A DNA stretch of 64,000 bases from Branchipolynoe longqiensis (taxonomy: Eukaryota > Annelida > Polychaeta > Phyllodocida > Polynoidae): assembly GCA_030323885.1 (NCBI GenBank), contig CM059198.1, positions 10,206,462-10,270,461 of the forward strand, given 5' to 3'. The position numbers and the translations under genes are program-made. The first letter of the stretch is position 1; every line of letters begins with the position of its first letter. A model generated the notes under the pieces. That model ran no database searches, was not told the origin of the DNA, and saw nothing but the letters and a program-made list of their open reading frames with translations. Of the stretch, positions 42,158 to 53,689 are shown in pieces.

Positions 42158-42433
42158 CAGGTTCGAACTCTGGTCGAGTCAAACCAATGACTTAAAACAT
42201 TATACTTGTCGCTTCTAGCCAGGTGCTCGCCATTATTAGGATAGAGCAATAACTGGTTGCTTCAGTATCAGGATAATTTCATTGAGTGGGATTATCAGGT
42301 CATGGTTCTGGCCGCCTGGTTTTCCAGTGGGGCAGCACTATAAAGTCGCCATGAGTGCGCACTGTCACAAGTCAGTACCTGTCCTGATATGACCTTGGAT
42401 GTTGCCAGGATGTAAAACTCCAACAGCCAACCA
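42158..42433 (+). mobile_element. SINE-A copy, head truncated
   Basis: It begins at the B box (CAGGTTCGAACTCTGGTCG) and continues to the tail (TGTAAAACTCCAACAGCC). Confidence 0.82.
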
Positions 42434-42488
42434 ACTGAAAGTAACAACACAAAGAGCACACCGTATAAATATACACAATGTATATACA

Positions 42489-42908
42489 GTAAAACCTCTC
42501 TAACCGACCACCTCCACAGATCGACCACTCCCCTATATCGATCGCTTTATTTGGGTCACAAAAGATCGCCCGTACAATACCAATACAACAATAAAAAAAC
42601 TCCTTAAACCGACCACCTCCCTAAATGGACCATTTAAAGTCGGTCCCATGGTTGGTAGATTTAGAGAGATTTCACGTCCTGGCAACATCTAAGGTAATAT
42701 CAAGGATTGGTACCGACTTGTGACAGTGCGCACTCATGACAACTTTATAGTGCTACCCCACTGTACCACAAAACCTCTCTAAATGTTTAGGGCGTTTTTT
42801 AAATCTTTACAATGGTATTGTATGGGCGATCGTTTGGGACCCGAATAAAGTGATCGGTTGAGGGGAGTGGACGATCTGTGGAGGTGGTCGGTTAGAGAGG
42901 CTTTACTG
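42489..42908 (+). mobile_element. pogo/Tigger-like MITE with SINE fragment inside
   Basis: The left end follows TA and reads CAGTAAAACCTCTCTAACCG. The right end, inverted, reads CAGTAAAGCCTCTCTAACCG. ACCGACCACCTCC words occur near both ends. CAGTA-type ends at TA match pogo-class Tc1/mariner elements. A SINE-A tail piece (42672-42765) interrupts it. Confidence 0.75.
42672..42765 (-). mobile_element. SINE-A tail fragment inside the pogo-like MITE
   Basis: TTTCACGTCCTGGCAACATC through ACTTTATAGTGCTACCCCAC only. Confidence 0.75.
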
Positions 42909-43070
42909 TCTCTATATGTGTGTGTGTGTAGCTTGTGAGGTGGGCGTAGCGTCAGTGGAAGTTACTGCGAAACACACAACAATAAATCACTCCATACAAA
43001 GTCCACCCACAGTTACTAACAGTAATAACACGTGTACAACAATCGCCATGAAGCTTGTTTCCAATTATCT

Positions 43071-43233
43071 GACTGAGTAGGATATCAAGACATGACACCG
43101 ACGGCCTGGTCTCTAAGTGGGGCAGCACTATAAAGTCGCCATGAGTGCGCACTTTCACAAGTGGGTACCCATCCTGATATGACCGTACATGTTGCCAGGA
43201 CATACCACTCCAACCAACCAACCAACAACAACA
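43071..43233 (+). mobile_element. SINE-A 3' half
   Basis: TGACTGAGTAGGATATCAAG through AACCAACCAACCAACAACA. Confidence 0.8.
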
Positions 43234-43344
43234 ACGGGATAGATTTATAATTTGCTCTCCCTCCATGTAGAATTGAACTTCACACATTAAAAGTGGAAAA
43301 GGGTGGAACAAAATGCAGAATATATATTAATTTGACTAATTTAG

Positions 43345-43993
43345 TCAAACTCGTCCTTTCATGCTCAAGCAATCACGCTGTGAGGCACACCACAGTCACT
43401 GCAAGAAGCACTGTCTCAGACACAGGGTTCATACCTTAGGAAGTCAAACTACAATTAGTCCGCCAAGCGCACTGACTCAGACACAGGGTTCACAACTTAG
43501 GAAGTCAAACTAGAGTCACTGCAAGAAGCACTGACTCAGACACAGAGTTCACAACTTAGGAAGTCAAACTAGAGTCAGTCCAAGAAGCACTGACTCAGAC
43601 ACAGGGTTCACTACTTAGGAAGTCAAACTACAGTCAGTCCAAGAAGCACTGACTCAGACACAGGGTTCACAACTTAGTAAGTCAAACTACAGTCACTCCA
43701 AGAAGCACTGACCCAGACACAGGGTTCACAACTTAGTAAGTCAAACTACAGTCACTCCAAGAAACACTGACTCAGACACAGGGTTCACAACTTAGGAAGT
43801 CAAACTAGAGTCACTCCAAGAAGCACTGACCCAGACACAGGGGTCACAACTTAGGAAGTCAAACTACAGTCAGTCCAGCAAGCGCACTGACTCAGACACA
43901 GAGTTCACAACTTAGGAAGTCAAACTACAGTCAGTCCAAGAAGCACTGACCCAGACACAGGGTTCACTACTTAGGAAGTCAAACTACAGTCAC
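43345..43993 (+). repeat. 59-bp minisatellite, eleven copies
   Basis: Unit AAGTCAAACTACAGTCAGTC, CAAGAAGCACTGACTCAGAC, ACAGGGTTCACAACTTAGG. Most copies are 59 bases; some are longer (CCGCCAAGCGC, CAGCAAGCGC variants). Confidence 0.92.
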
Positions 43994-44110
43994 GTCCTGA
44001 TATGACCTTAGATGTTGCCAGGATGTAAAACTCCAACAACCAACCAACCACTAGCAGGTACCCCTCCTGATATGACCTTAGATAGTGCCAGGGTGTAAAA
44101 CTCCAAGAAA
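43992..44110 (+). mobile_element. two consecutive SINE-A tails
   Basis: ACGTCCTGATATGACCTTAG to CCAACCAACC (43992-44048), then CCCTCCTGATATGACCTTAG to CCAAGAAACAAGG (44060-44115). The first tail follows directly on the 59-bp array. Confidence 0.7.
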
Positions 44111-44325
44111 CAAGGAAGCACATTAGTTGGTAGGTAGGTACCTGACCTACCTACCTGTCTATACACATCATTACAGGCAGCATCAGTCCTATAGTGAAAC
44201 GCTGACTTCTCCACACGAGGCCTATCAAGGCGCCCCCTCTGTACAAAGGTGAAAACTAGAGTTACCCACAGGCGCCCCCTTGTGGGACACGTCGGCAGCA
44301 CAGTCCAGTTCGCTGAAGGTTGGGT

Positions 44326-44662
44326 TGGTTCTTGGAGTTTTGCGTCCTGGCGACATCTAAGGTCATATCAGGATGGCTACTGACTTGTGACAGTGCAAAC
44401 TCATGGCGGCGACTATATAGTGTTTCCCCACTGGCAAATCAGGCTGCTAACTCCATGACCCGATATCACACTCAGTCATATTATCCTGACACTGAGCTAC
44501 CCACTGAGCCCTATCCTACTAACTGATTAATGCCGACTGCCAAGCTAGGAAGCAACAAGTATCAATTTAGTAAGTTATTGATTTGACTCGACCGGGAATT
44601 GAACTCGCGATCTCCCGCAAGGGACGCCTGCACTCTACTGATTCGGCCACCGTGCCCAGTTA
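44326..44662 (-). mobile_element. SINE-A copy, head-2 subfamily
   Basis: GGTTCTTGGAGTTTTGCGTC through GGCCACCGTGCCCAGT, with small insertions (GGCGGCGACTATATAG; ACTAACTGATTAATG). Confidence 0.82.
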
Positions 44663-44823
44663 ACATGGAAGTAGTAGATAGCGGATCGAATAATTGGAAC
44701 AGGAGCTGAGAATCAGAGGAACTCGTAAGTATGATTTACATTTATACATCTATATATTTAAATCTATATAAACAGCGTAAATCTATATAAACAGCGTGTA
44801 TATATATATTGTCCCGAGAGACA

Positions 44824-45136
44824 CTGGGTGGCGTTCATGGTATGTCTCAGAGTTGACTCTGAAACGGCTCCACAACGTCATTTTGACCAATTTACATTCA
44901 GGGTGCGCCTCGGAGTCGACTCCGAGACGTCACACTTTTCAGGTAGGAGGAAAAAAGCCTCCAAAATTGGATTCAGTGGTTTCACTAGCCAATCAGAGCT
45001 CTTCTTTCAATTGCAAATGGCTGCACCTTATGGAGACCGCCATTTTCAAGGCACCCAACACCTAAAGTCATTCAGACTTGCGCCATGTCTGAAATATCTT
45101 CGAGTCACCTCCGAGGTGTACCTTGAATGTGGTCCA
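44824..45136 (+). mobile_element. element L, copy 2
   Basis: GGCGTTCATGGTATGTCTCA at left and GAGGTGTACCTTGAATGTGG at right. The interior CAATCAGAGCTCTTCTTTCA and CTCCGAGACGTC matches 18408-18726. The two copies differ at many sites, so they are old. Confidence 0.75.
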
Positions 45137-45990
45137 GGTGTAGGTTAATGATTATTGAGGCGGCCACAACCAGGTGGCGCCACCAGACGAGCTGGTAGAA
45201 TCAGAGTGGGGCAATCCATGACTTTGCTTGGGGGTATTTATACTTGTACAATTCTTACGCAGCATATATATAATATGTAACTAAGCTCTGGAGCTAAGCT
45301 CTATAGTAATAGGTAGTAGGTAATCAAGCAACGGTCAGCACATACAGAAAAGGAAACAGAGATGTGACAGTGTCCTTGTTTAGATTCCTATAATAGGTTA
45401 TAGAACCTATATGTATGCTCTATTATCTATTATTGTATCCTTTATAAGCCATTATACGAGTATAATAAGCGAGAAGATTCCATCTAATCTCCAGCCCCTT
45501 AGTCATTGGCTGATTAACTCTATCCATCAAGTCATCTACTGATGCAACCTCAGCTCTCCATGTGGCGCCACCTACTGGCCCACACCTCACGCCTCAGCGA
45601 CCGTTACGCTCAGTCACTGTGCCACTGAACAAAATAGTGTGTATATATGTGCTCTATAATCTATTATTGGAATATTAACAAGTCCACTATATATCATCAG
45701 TTCCTATATTATACAATATTCACTATATCCAATCTGACTGGCCCTGTGTCTTATACAATTGGCCACACTGGCTTCGCCTGTGAGGGGCTCTAAGCTCAGT
45801 CATCCAGGTCAAAGTTCTCATCATATGACGTAATTCTCTCAGGTAGCCAGATGGGTTCGATCTGGACGCCACTACTTCTACACCCAATATGAGTAACTTG
45901 TGCAATGTGATTTTGACGTTGTATGCAGGCATCATCGGTACCCTGGTGCCCGAACCTGTGCCATTGGCAATACACCTTGTATTTTGCATT
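45137..45990 (+). other. unassigned region
   Basis: No gene, RNA or recognised repeat, although short TATATA tracts occur. A stretch around 45770-45990 has open frames on the minus strand that look unremarkable. Confidence 0.35.
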
Positions 45991-46010
45991 CAATCTGATA
46001 AAGCCTAAAG

Positions 46011-46588
46011 GGGCTGTCACATTAGGTTTTTTTGCGGGAGCGTACGGCGGCGCAGGCGCGCTACGTCATATACGTCAGCATACGCTGCCATACGCCGCCA
46101 TACGCTGCCATACGCTGCGCATACGCTATGCATATGCTACGCATAGGCCGTCATGTGCCGGCCTATGCCAGCGTATGCTGTTGTACGCCGCCATACGCTT
46201 TCTCCCGTCCGTCCGTCCACATTTTTTTGTGCATGCTAAAAAAATCTTGACCTATGGGAGCATATGGTTCATACGCTACTCATACGCCGGTGTACGCTCC
46301 TCGTATGCCGGTGTACCCTCCTCGTACGCTAGCGGTGCGCTGGCATAGGTTACGCATACGCTCAACTTGCGTCACCGGCGTATCTCTAGCATATGTAGCG
46401 TAAGCATAACCTACGAGTTAGGTATGGGAGCATACTCCTAGCGTATGCACAGCGTATGCACAGTGTATTCCAAGCGTATGCCATAGGTCTCGACATCGAT
46501 CTTCACTCATACGCCACTCATACGCTCATACGCTATGGATACGCTATGCATACCATACGCATACGCCACGCATACGCTATGCACTCAG
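46011..46588 (+). mobile_element. Harbinger-like foldback element (H3), right end lost
   Basis: It starts GGGCTGTCACATTAGG and is filled with CATACGC, GCGTATG and CATACGCTGC words. These change orientation around 46180-46330. The right end is replaced by a SINE-A, so no second TIR is visible. Confidence 0.65.
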
Positions 46589-46589
46589 T

Positions 46590-46808
46590 GCGACTTTATA
46601 GTGATGACCAACTGGGAGACCAGCCCATCGGAACCATGACCTGATACCCCACACAGTCACATTATCCTGAGCTAACCAGTTCTGGTCCTATCCTATCATA
46701 TTAATGCCGAGCGCCAGGCTAGATTGCGACAAGCACCAATTTTAATAAGTCATTGGTTTGACTCGGATGGGAAGCCTGCGCTCTTCCCATTCGGCTACTA
46801 CGTCCGGT
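46590..46808 (-). mobile_element. SINE-A copy without tail
   Basis: CAGTGCGACTTTATAGTGAT through CGGCTACTACGTCCGG (head-2). It cuts off element H3. Confidence 0.8.
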
Positions 46809-47185
46809 TCCTCACAACAGTAATATCCGTGTATTATTGATATGAAACAATTGCCAATTATTAACAATAGCTTTATATATACATATGCATTTACATATTT
46901 CAAATGTGTATACACGATCGATCGCCAGCGCCACCTATGCAAGATGCGTCTGCGTACAAGTGCTGATGAATGCAGCTGGGTACAGCAGGTAATCTCTGGG
47001 TTTCAAGTCCTGAGTTATTTATTATACGGCAATTCTTTGGCGGTCCGGCCAGATAATTTAGGGGCCGTCCAACGTTTTCAACATTTTCACGGTAGTACCG
47101 ACAGCACTACAATTTCCAGACCCCCCCCCCCTCACTCACCCCCCACCCCCACCCCCAAAGTAATACACACCAACATTTTATTACA
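46809..47185 (+). other. unassigned sequence with C-rich tract
   Basis: It includes a CCCCCCCC/CACCCC tract at 47118-47156. GGCCGTCCAACGTTTTCAAC (47062) is mirrored by TGAAAACTTTGGACGGCCC near 47636-47656, which may mark the ends of an element holding the intervening SINEs. Confidence 0.4.
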
Positions 47186-47187
47186 GA

Positions 47188-47325
47188 CCCAGATTGGGTG
47201 GCCAAATGAGTTGAGTGCCCGCCTCCCATTTTGGGAGGTTATGGGATTCAAATCCCCCCATGGTTGTGTCAAACTAATAGCTTAAAAATGTACATATGTT
47301 GCTACCTAGGTTGGCGCACTATCAT
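47188..47325 (+). mobile_element. SINE-A head fragment
   Basis: CAGATTGGGTGGCCAAATGA through GTTGCTACCTAGGTTGGC; a G run (47325-47336) follows. Confidence 0.7.
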
Positions 47326-47336
47326 GGGGGGGGGGG

Positions 47337-47512
47337 TGATGAAAATGGGAAAAATTATGCATAGCACAGGATTCGAACCCGCATGTCTTGCTATTCCATG
47401 GCTAGTGTGCTGTCTATTACAGTACCTAGGCTCCCTGATGCAATCACCCTATTCACACTTACCTCTATGTGGCTCCTTGCCAGAAGCCAGTAGCCGTCTA
47501 CTACAGTGCCAA
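47337..47512 (-). mobile_element. SINE-C copy 3
   Basis: On the minus strand: TAGTAGACGGCTACTGGCT, AAGGAGCCACATAGAGG, CAGGGAGCCTAGGTACTGTA, GGTTCGAATCC-type B box, then CCCATTTTCATC. Confidence 0.7.
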
Positions 47513-47699
47513 AATAACACAAAAATCTAAAATCGCTGTAAAATATCATGATTTTATTACACGCTAAAATTATTACTTTACTGACAACGCCCTCCCCCTG
47601 TCGTACCGTGAAACCGTGACTGTGACCGTGAACATTTTGAAAACTTTGGACGGCCCTTTACTCAAATCAGAATTAACTGTCTCTTTATTTATTGTAGAG

Positions 47700-49231
47700 T
47701 AGTTATTAACATACATTGTTATCATTGTGGAAAGCGGCTTCCGAGTGAGTGCCTGGCAGTGCTACACTACACTGCTCAGTTATTAACATACATTGTTATC
47801 ATTGTTGGAAGTGGCTACCTAGTGAGTGCCTGGCAGTGCTACACTGCACTGCTCAGTTATTAACATACATTGTTATCATTGTGGGAAGCGGCTACCGAGT
47901 GAGTGCTTGGCAGTGCTACACTACACTGCTCAGTTATTAACATACATTGTTATCAAAGTGGCTTAGAGCGCCTGCAGTTACAGTGCACTGCTCAGTTATT
48001 AACATACATTGTTATCATTGTGGGAAGCGGCTACCGAGTGAGTGCCTGGCAGTGCTACACTACACTGCTCAGTTATTAACATACATTGTTATCATTGTTG
48101 GAAGTGGCTACCTAGTGAGCGCCTGGCAGTGCTACACTGCACTGCTCAGTTATTAACATACATTGTTATCATTGTGGGAAGCGGCTACCGAGTGAGTGCC
48201 TGGCAGTGCTACACTACACTGCTCAGTTATTAACATACATTGTTATCATTGTGGGAAGTGGCTACCGAGTGAGTGCCTGGCAGTGCTACACTGCACTGCT
48301 CAGTTATTAACATACATTGTTATCATTGTGGGAAGCGGCTACCGAGTGAGTGCCTGGCAGTGCTACACTGCACTGCTCAGTTATTAACATACATTGTTAT
48401 CATTGTGGGAAGCGGCTACTGACTGAGTGCTTGGCAGTGCTACACTACACTGCTCAGTTATTAACATACATTGTTATCATTGTTGGAAGTGGCTACCTAG
48501 TGAGCGCCTGGCAGAGCTACAGTGCACTGCTCAGTTATTAACATACATTGTTATCATTGTGGGAAGCGGCTACCGAGTGAGTGCCTGGCAGTGCTACACT
48601 GCACTGCTCAGTTATTAACATACATTGTTATCATTGTGGGAAGCGGCTACCGAGTGAGTGCTTGTCAGTGCTACACTGCACTGCTCAGTTATTGACATAC
48701 ATTGTTATCATTGTTGGAAGTGGCTACCTAGTGAGCGCCTGACAGCGCTACAGTGCACTGCTCAGTTATTAACATACATTGTTATCATTGTGGGAAGTGG
48801 CTACCGAGTGAGTGCCTGGCAGTGCTACACTACACTGCTCAGTTATTAACATACATTGTTATCATTGTGGGAAGTGGCTACCTAGTGAGTGCCTGGCAGC
48901 GCTACAGTGCACTGCTCAGTTATTAACATACATTGTTATCATTGTGGGAAGCGGCCACTGAGTGACTGCCTGGAAGTGCTACACTGCACTGCTCAGCTAT
49001 TAACATACATTGTTATCATTGTGGGAAGCGGCTACCGAGTGAGTACCTGGCAGTGCTACACTACACTGCTCAGTTATTAACATACGTTGTTATCATTGTG
49101 GGAAGCGGCTTCCGAGTGAGTACCTGGCAGTGCTACACTGCACTGCTCAGTTATTAACATACATTGTTATCATTGTGGGAAGTGGCTACCGAGTGAGTGC
49201 CTGGCAGTGCTACACTGCACTGCTCAGTTAA
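47700..49231 (+). repeat. 77-bp satellite, about 20 copies
   Basis: Unit TCAGTTATTAACATACATTG, TTATCATTGTGGGAAGCGGC, TACCGAGTGAGTGCCTGGC, AGTGCTACACTACACTGC. One unit (47945-47995) is shortened. A variant with TTGGAAGTGGCTACCTAG appears at irregular spacing. Since 77 is not a multiple of three, the repeated 63-codon frames are array products. Confidence 0.95.
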
Positions 49232-50010
49232 AGTTACATAGTCCGATGGTTTTGAGTTTCTGACATTTTATGAGATTAATATATTTGGTTGATCGCTATA
49301 ATGTATCTTACTTTAGCTTGTATCTTTACTTTAAATGGCTAACTTTTGAGATATTTGAAGTCCAAACATGTAAATTAATTTTTGCAGGCACACCAAAACT
49401 GTGACCCCATAAGCCTTCTGCAGTAAGAGGTTCTATTAAATTGTCTCAGTCTTCCCTTCTCAATCAATCAATCAATGGGTGCCGTCTTCTCGAAGAAGGT
49501 TGGCTGCAATGGACCTCCATCTCTTCCTGTCATTCGTTACTCTCACGCATTCCGCATAGTTCATTGCTGTCCACTCAGTGATGCTGTCCATCCATGTTGT
49601 TCTCCTTCTCCCTCTTGGTCTTTTCCCTTCTATCTTCCCTTCCAGTATTCTTCTCTGTGATTCCTGGTGTCGTATCATGTGGCCAAAGTATTTAATTTTT
49701 CTGTTTTTGATCGTTTGTATTATCTGTCTCTTTATTTTCATTCTTGTTAGGACCTCCACGTTGCTTATCATTGCTGTCCATGGAATTTTTAACATTCTTC
49801 TGTATTGCCACATTTCAAATGCCTCAAGCTTTGTTGTTATTGCTTTCTTCAAAGTCCATGTCTTGCAGCAATATAATCTTCCCTTCTATATGGTGACAAA
49901 TGTTTAATGACTGCACCAGTATGCAAGTTAGATATGTACGTAGAATCAAATTGAGATAATAGTTTTGGTTTTGAACATTTGATGTTTTCATCGGACTATG
50001 CACCTTTAAA
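49228..50010 (+). mobile_element. M-family MITE split by a non-LTR retrotransposon
   Basis: It begins at TTAAAGTTACATAGTCCGAT where the 77-bp satellite ends and finishes CATCGGACTATGCACCTTTAA. The RTE-like fragment sits in the interior between two copies of TCTTCCCTTCT. Confidence 0.88.
49462..49870 (-). pseudogene. 5'-truncated non-LTR retrotransposon, C-terminal RT region
   Basis: The minus strand encodes about 126 codons typical of the C-terminal end of a non-LTR retrotransposon reverse transcriptase (motifs KLEAFEMWQYRRMLKIPWT, IKYFGHMIR, EGKIEGKRPRGRRR, WRSIAANL). It ends in an (ATTG)n tail at its 3' end (49462-49476). TCTTCCCTTCT flanks it on both sides as a target duplication. The style fits RTE-like or related clades. 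It lacks the endonuclease and the RT core, so it is dead. Confidence 0.82.
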
Positions 50011-50152
50011 TGGCGATGTTGGTGACCTCATTTTCCAGCATATAACCTTTACAATAGTTGACCCACCTGCAAAGCACAACGCTAATCCTATGTGTTCTGA
50101 TAAGCAGATTTGCTCAGTGCAACCCACACCTAAATTATTACCCCATATATAG

Positions 50153-50212
50153 TAATGATATGACCTTAGATGTTGCTAGGACGTAAAAGAACAACAACAA
50201 ACAAACAAACTA
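50153..50212 (+). mobile_element. SINE-A tail fragment
   Basis: AATGATATGACCTTAGATGT through CAACAACAAACAAACAAAC. Confidence 0.72.
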
Positions 50213-50265
50213 TAGTCATTAATAGATTATGTACACTTGGGACGACTTCACAAAGGCAGAATACC

Positions 50266-50435
50266 AAAGCTTGTTTTATTTAACAACGCCCCGAGAGCGC
50301 ATTGATTTTATCATTGGCTATTGGACGTCAAACATTCTAACATATTTCTTTGAAGCAAACCCACTGCCGCCACATAGGGTGCTCTTTCTGATAAGCAGCA
50401 GCAAGGGGTCTTTTATGGCATCCATGTATGCTTCT
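50266..50435 (+). mobile_element. fragment of a mollusc-type SINE-like repeat, copy 2
   Basis: GCTTGTTTTATTTAACAACG, GGCTATTGGACGTCAAACAT, CCGCCACATAGGGTGCTC and GCAAGGGGTCTTTTATGG match the 14914-15130 fragment. Confidence 0.6.
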
Positions 50436-50439
50436 GGTA

Positions 50440-50772
50440 GCGTTTGTTTGTTGTTGTTTTACATTCTATCAACATCTAAGGTCATATCAGGACGGGTCCT
50501 GACTTGTGACAGTGCACAGTCATGGTGACTTTATAATGCTGCCCCACTGCTATATCAGGCCACTGGCACTGTTACCCGATATCCCACTCAGTCATATTAT
50601 CCTGACACTGAGCCAATCAGTCCTTGCCCTATTCTATTAATGCCGAGCGCCTGGCTAGGAAGCAACAAGTATCAATTTTTAAGTTATTGGATTGACTCAA
50701 CCGGGAACCAAACTCCCGACCTTCCGCACACGAGGCCCGCGCTCTACCGATTAGGTCACCACGCACGGTCGC
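50440..50772 (-). mobile_element. SINE-A full-length copy, head-2 subfamily
   Basis: GTTTGTTTGTTGTTGTTTTAC-type tail through CACCACGCACGGTCG head. Confidence 0.87.
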
Positions 50773-50991
50773 ATATAGGCAGGTGCGCAACTGCATACCA
50801 CATGAGATCACACTTGCTTTGTTCTAAAAAAAGACAACCCAAAAACCAAAACAAACATTTTATTTCATTGCGTTTTATTCTAATAAGGTTTTATTTTATC
50901 ACCAAAAAAAATCTGCATAGCACCTGAAATATCACAAGCTAGCGTACAGTACGTAGTACATACACTACACGTGTAGCTGTATACGTTGTGC

Positions 50992-51725
50992 GGGCTGTCA
51001 CATTACGACGCATCGCGCAAACGTACACCGACGTATATGATTTTTGGCCGCTACGTGGGGATACGTCGTAATGCGTTACACGTTCGTAATGCGTTACACG
51101 TTCGTATGACAACATAGTGGTATTATATCGGCCGTACTTTATGTATTTGTTAGGCATACGTCGATGTACGCTAGACGTATGTTGTTCACTACATTGCACT
51201 ACATTGACCTACGGTAAAGGCAGTGGAAACGTACAGTCCACGTACTGACAATTTGTTGGATAATGGACGTCTAACATAGTCTAACAGACGTCTAACATAG
51301 TCTAACATAGTCTAACAGATGTCTAATGTAGTCTAACGTAGTCTATCATAGTCTAATGTACGTCTAACATAGTCTAACAAAATGATACGTCTAACATAGT
51401 CTAACATATGTCTAACATACGCTTGGTGTTTCTCTACCGTGTATTGACGTATGTAATGTATGAGGCGTGGTTCTGGCGATCGAATAACGTATATAACGTT
51501 CACCGGCGTTCTGTGAACATTGCATGAGCGTAATTTGAGTGTTTTTCACCAGGAGGCATGTTACCCATACGTTGGCCATACGTTGGCCATACGGTATGTA
51601 TACCGTATGTATATATGTCCAACTTTGCCCCCCACGTTGAAAAGTTTGATGCATCTCGACATAAAAAAAAGTGATTTTACGTGTTGGTGACATGCTTGCG
51701 AGATGTGTCGTAATGTGACAGGGCC
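50992..51725 (+). mobile_element. Harbinger-like foldback element (H4), 734 bp
   Basis: The ends are GGGCTGTCACATTACGACGC and (inverted) GGCCCTGTCACATTACGACA. Inside, GTAATGCGTTACACGTTC is duplicated, and from 51230 to 51420 there is an array of AACATAGTCT and GACGTCTAACATAG words. The right arm uses CATACGTTGG and CGTATGTA words. Confidence 0.78.
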
Positions 51726-51815
51726 TACCATACACCCAGCATGCCTTGTGAGTCGCCCTTTGTTTGTGCTGAGGGTAGTTAAACAAACAAACAAACAAAC
51801 AAAGACTCATAGGAA

Positions 51816-52148
51816 CTGGTCGTGGTGGCCTAATCAGTAGAGCGTGGGCCTCGCATGCGGAAGGTCAAGCGTTCAGTTCCCGGTCGAGTCAAACCACTGA
51901 CTTTAAAATTGATACTTGTCGCTTCCTAGCCTGGGGCTCGCCATTAATAGGATCGGACAAGCACTGGTTAGCTCAGTGTCAGGACAATGGGACTGTGTGG
52001 GATATCAGGTCATGGTGCCAGCAGCTTAATTTCCCTCGGGGCAGCACTATAAAGTCACCATGAGTGCACACTGTCAAAAGTCGGTACCTGTCCTGATATG
52101 GCCCTAACTGTTGCCTGGACGTAAAACTCCAACAAGCAACCAACCAAG
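51816..52148 (+). mobile_element. SINE-A full-length copy, head-2 subfamily
   Basis: GGTCGTGGTGGCCTAATCAG through ACTCCAACAAGCAACCAACC. Confidence 0.87.
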
Positions 52149-52183
52149 CCTCGTGGGTTGCGCCATTTCGGCCAGTCCATATA

Positions 52184-52574
52184 TGGGTCATTCTCAGAAA
52201 CTGTGTACCACATTTTCGGTTTTCATGTTGCATCGTTAATGATTTTTTCTTCTTTTTAGGGAGTAGTAAGTCAAAAGTTATTATTGACTCTGTGTATATA
52301 GTATGTTAACAATACTACATGTATTTAATCTATCCCACAAAATGTATCCAAAATAGACTTATATGATTTTGTGTTAAAGTAAGAATATGAAAGTTTGCAT
52401 ATCAACGCCCTTCATCTACCCAAACATTTAAACAAACTTTTTTTCTTTTAAGACACAATTCTTTTCTCTTAACTGTAATCAATAAAATCTTGTTTGAATG
52501 TTGTTGTGTGTGTTCAAATGATGTCTTGGATATGTGTTAACATGATATTATGGATGGATGTTACACAGTTCTGT
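52184..52574 (+). mobile_element. R1 TIR element, copy 3, truncated by a SINE
   Basis: The left TIR TGGGTCATTCTCAGAAACTG is intact. The interior follows 492-1075 through GGATATGTGTTAACATG and stops where SINE-A begins at 52576. Confidence 0.75.
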
Positions 52575-52575
52575 A

Positions 52576-52912
52576 TGTTGGCGTTTCACGTCCTGGCAGC
52601 ACCTAAGGTCATAATATCAGGATGGGTACTGACTTGTGACAGTGCACACTCATGGAGACTGTATAGTGCTGCTCCACTGCTCCACTGACAGACCAGGTCC
52701 CACTAGAAGACCAAGCAGCTGGCACCATGACCCGATTTCCCACTCATACTGTGCTAACCAGTTCTTGTCCTATCCTATTAATGCAGAGTGCCAGGATAGG
52801 TAGCAACAAGTAACAATTTGGTAATTCATTGGTTTGACTCTATGGGGTTTCAAACTCCCGACCTTCCGCATGGGAAGCCTACGCTCTACCGACTCGCCCA
52901 CCGCGTCAGTTT
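52576..52912 (-). mobile_element. SINE-A copy, head-2 subfamily
   Basis: TATGTTGGCGTTTCACGTCC through CGCCCACCGCGTCAG, with local duplications (CCACTGCTCCACTG; two AGACCA stretches). Confidence 0.8.
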
Positions 52913-53039
52913 TGTTTCGCTCGGCGCTGATTCGCCGTTGGTTACACAGGCTATTAATAGATTCTCTCAGAAAGATCACTAAATGAGCTTTAATTTGGTA
53001 TTGAGTTAGGATTTGCGTGTGACGTAGGCATCACACTAC

Positions 53040-53508
53040 TCCTGAATCGTGGTTGGATAGAAGCAGTTGATTCTGCTATTAGGTGTATGTAAATAAAACA
53101 AAAAGCACAACAAATCTTTTCACTGCTACGATCTAATTCTGTTATTTAGAATCATGAATATTCACTCGAGGGTTGAAATAATGTTATTTATGAGGATAGC
53201 CTAATCAAAAAGTGAAATTCGGTCAAATTAAACCCAAAATCCAAGCGATGTTAATGCCGCCGCCACATCAGCAGCGATATTGTCGAAGGTAAACAAAAAC
53301 AAAAAGCACAAATCTATTCACTACTACGATCTAATTATGCTATTTAGAACCATGAATATTCAATCGGGTGTTGAAATAATGTTATTTACAAGAATAGCTT
53401 AATCAAAAAGTAAAATTTGGTCTAATTAAACCCAAAATCCAAGCGATATTAACGCCGCTGCCGCATGGGCAGTGTTATGCTGTACTTTCTATCCAACCAT
53501 GATGGCCA
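53040..53508 (+). repeat. two tandem ~190-bp units between inverted GGTTGGATAGAA ends
   Basis: The left end is CGTGGTTGGATAGAAG and the right end is CTTTCTATCCAACCATG. Between them two ~190-base units repeat (AAAGCACAA, CACTGCTACGATCTAATTCT, GTTGAAATAATGTTATTTA, ACCCAAAATCCAAGCGATGT). It may be another TIR element with an internal tandem duplication, like U1. Confidence 0.65.
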
Positions 53509-53689
53509 ACGAGGCACTGGTCACGTGGTGCTAATCGTTTGCCGCAAGTCCTCAATATGATAGACATATATCTAAAACACAATCAAATCATGCCCTAAAA
53601 AACACACCTCATGTTTCAATCAGTGAAATAGGGAACTTGTGTCAAAGTAAATAAAACAATAATCTGAAAATGTGAATATATTGAAGATA

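Noticed and set aside
47749..49080. Repeated 63-codon frames with cysteine/histidine pattern
   Set aside because: They recur with the 77-bp satellite period and cycle through frames; not genes.
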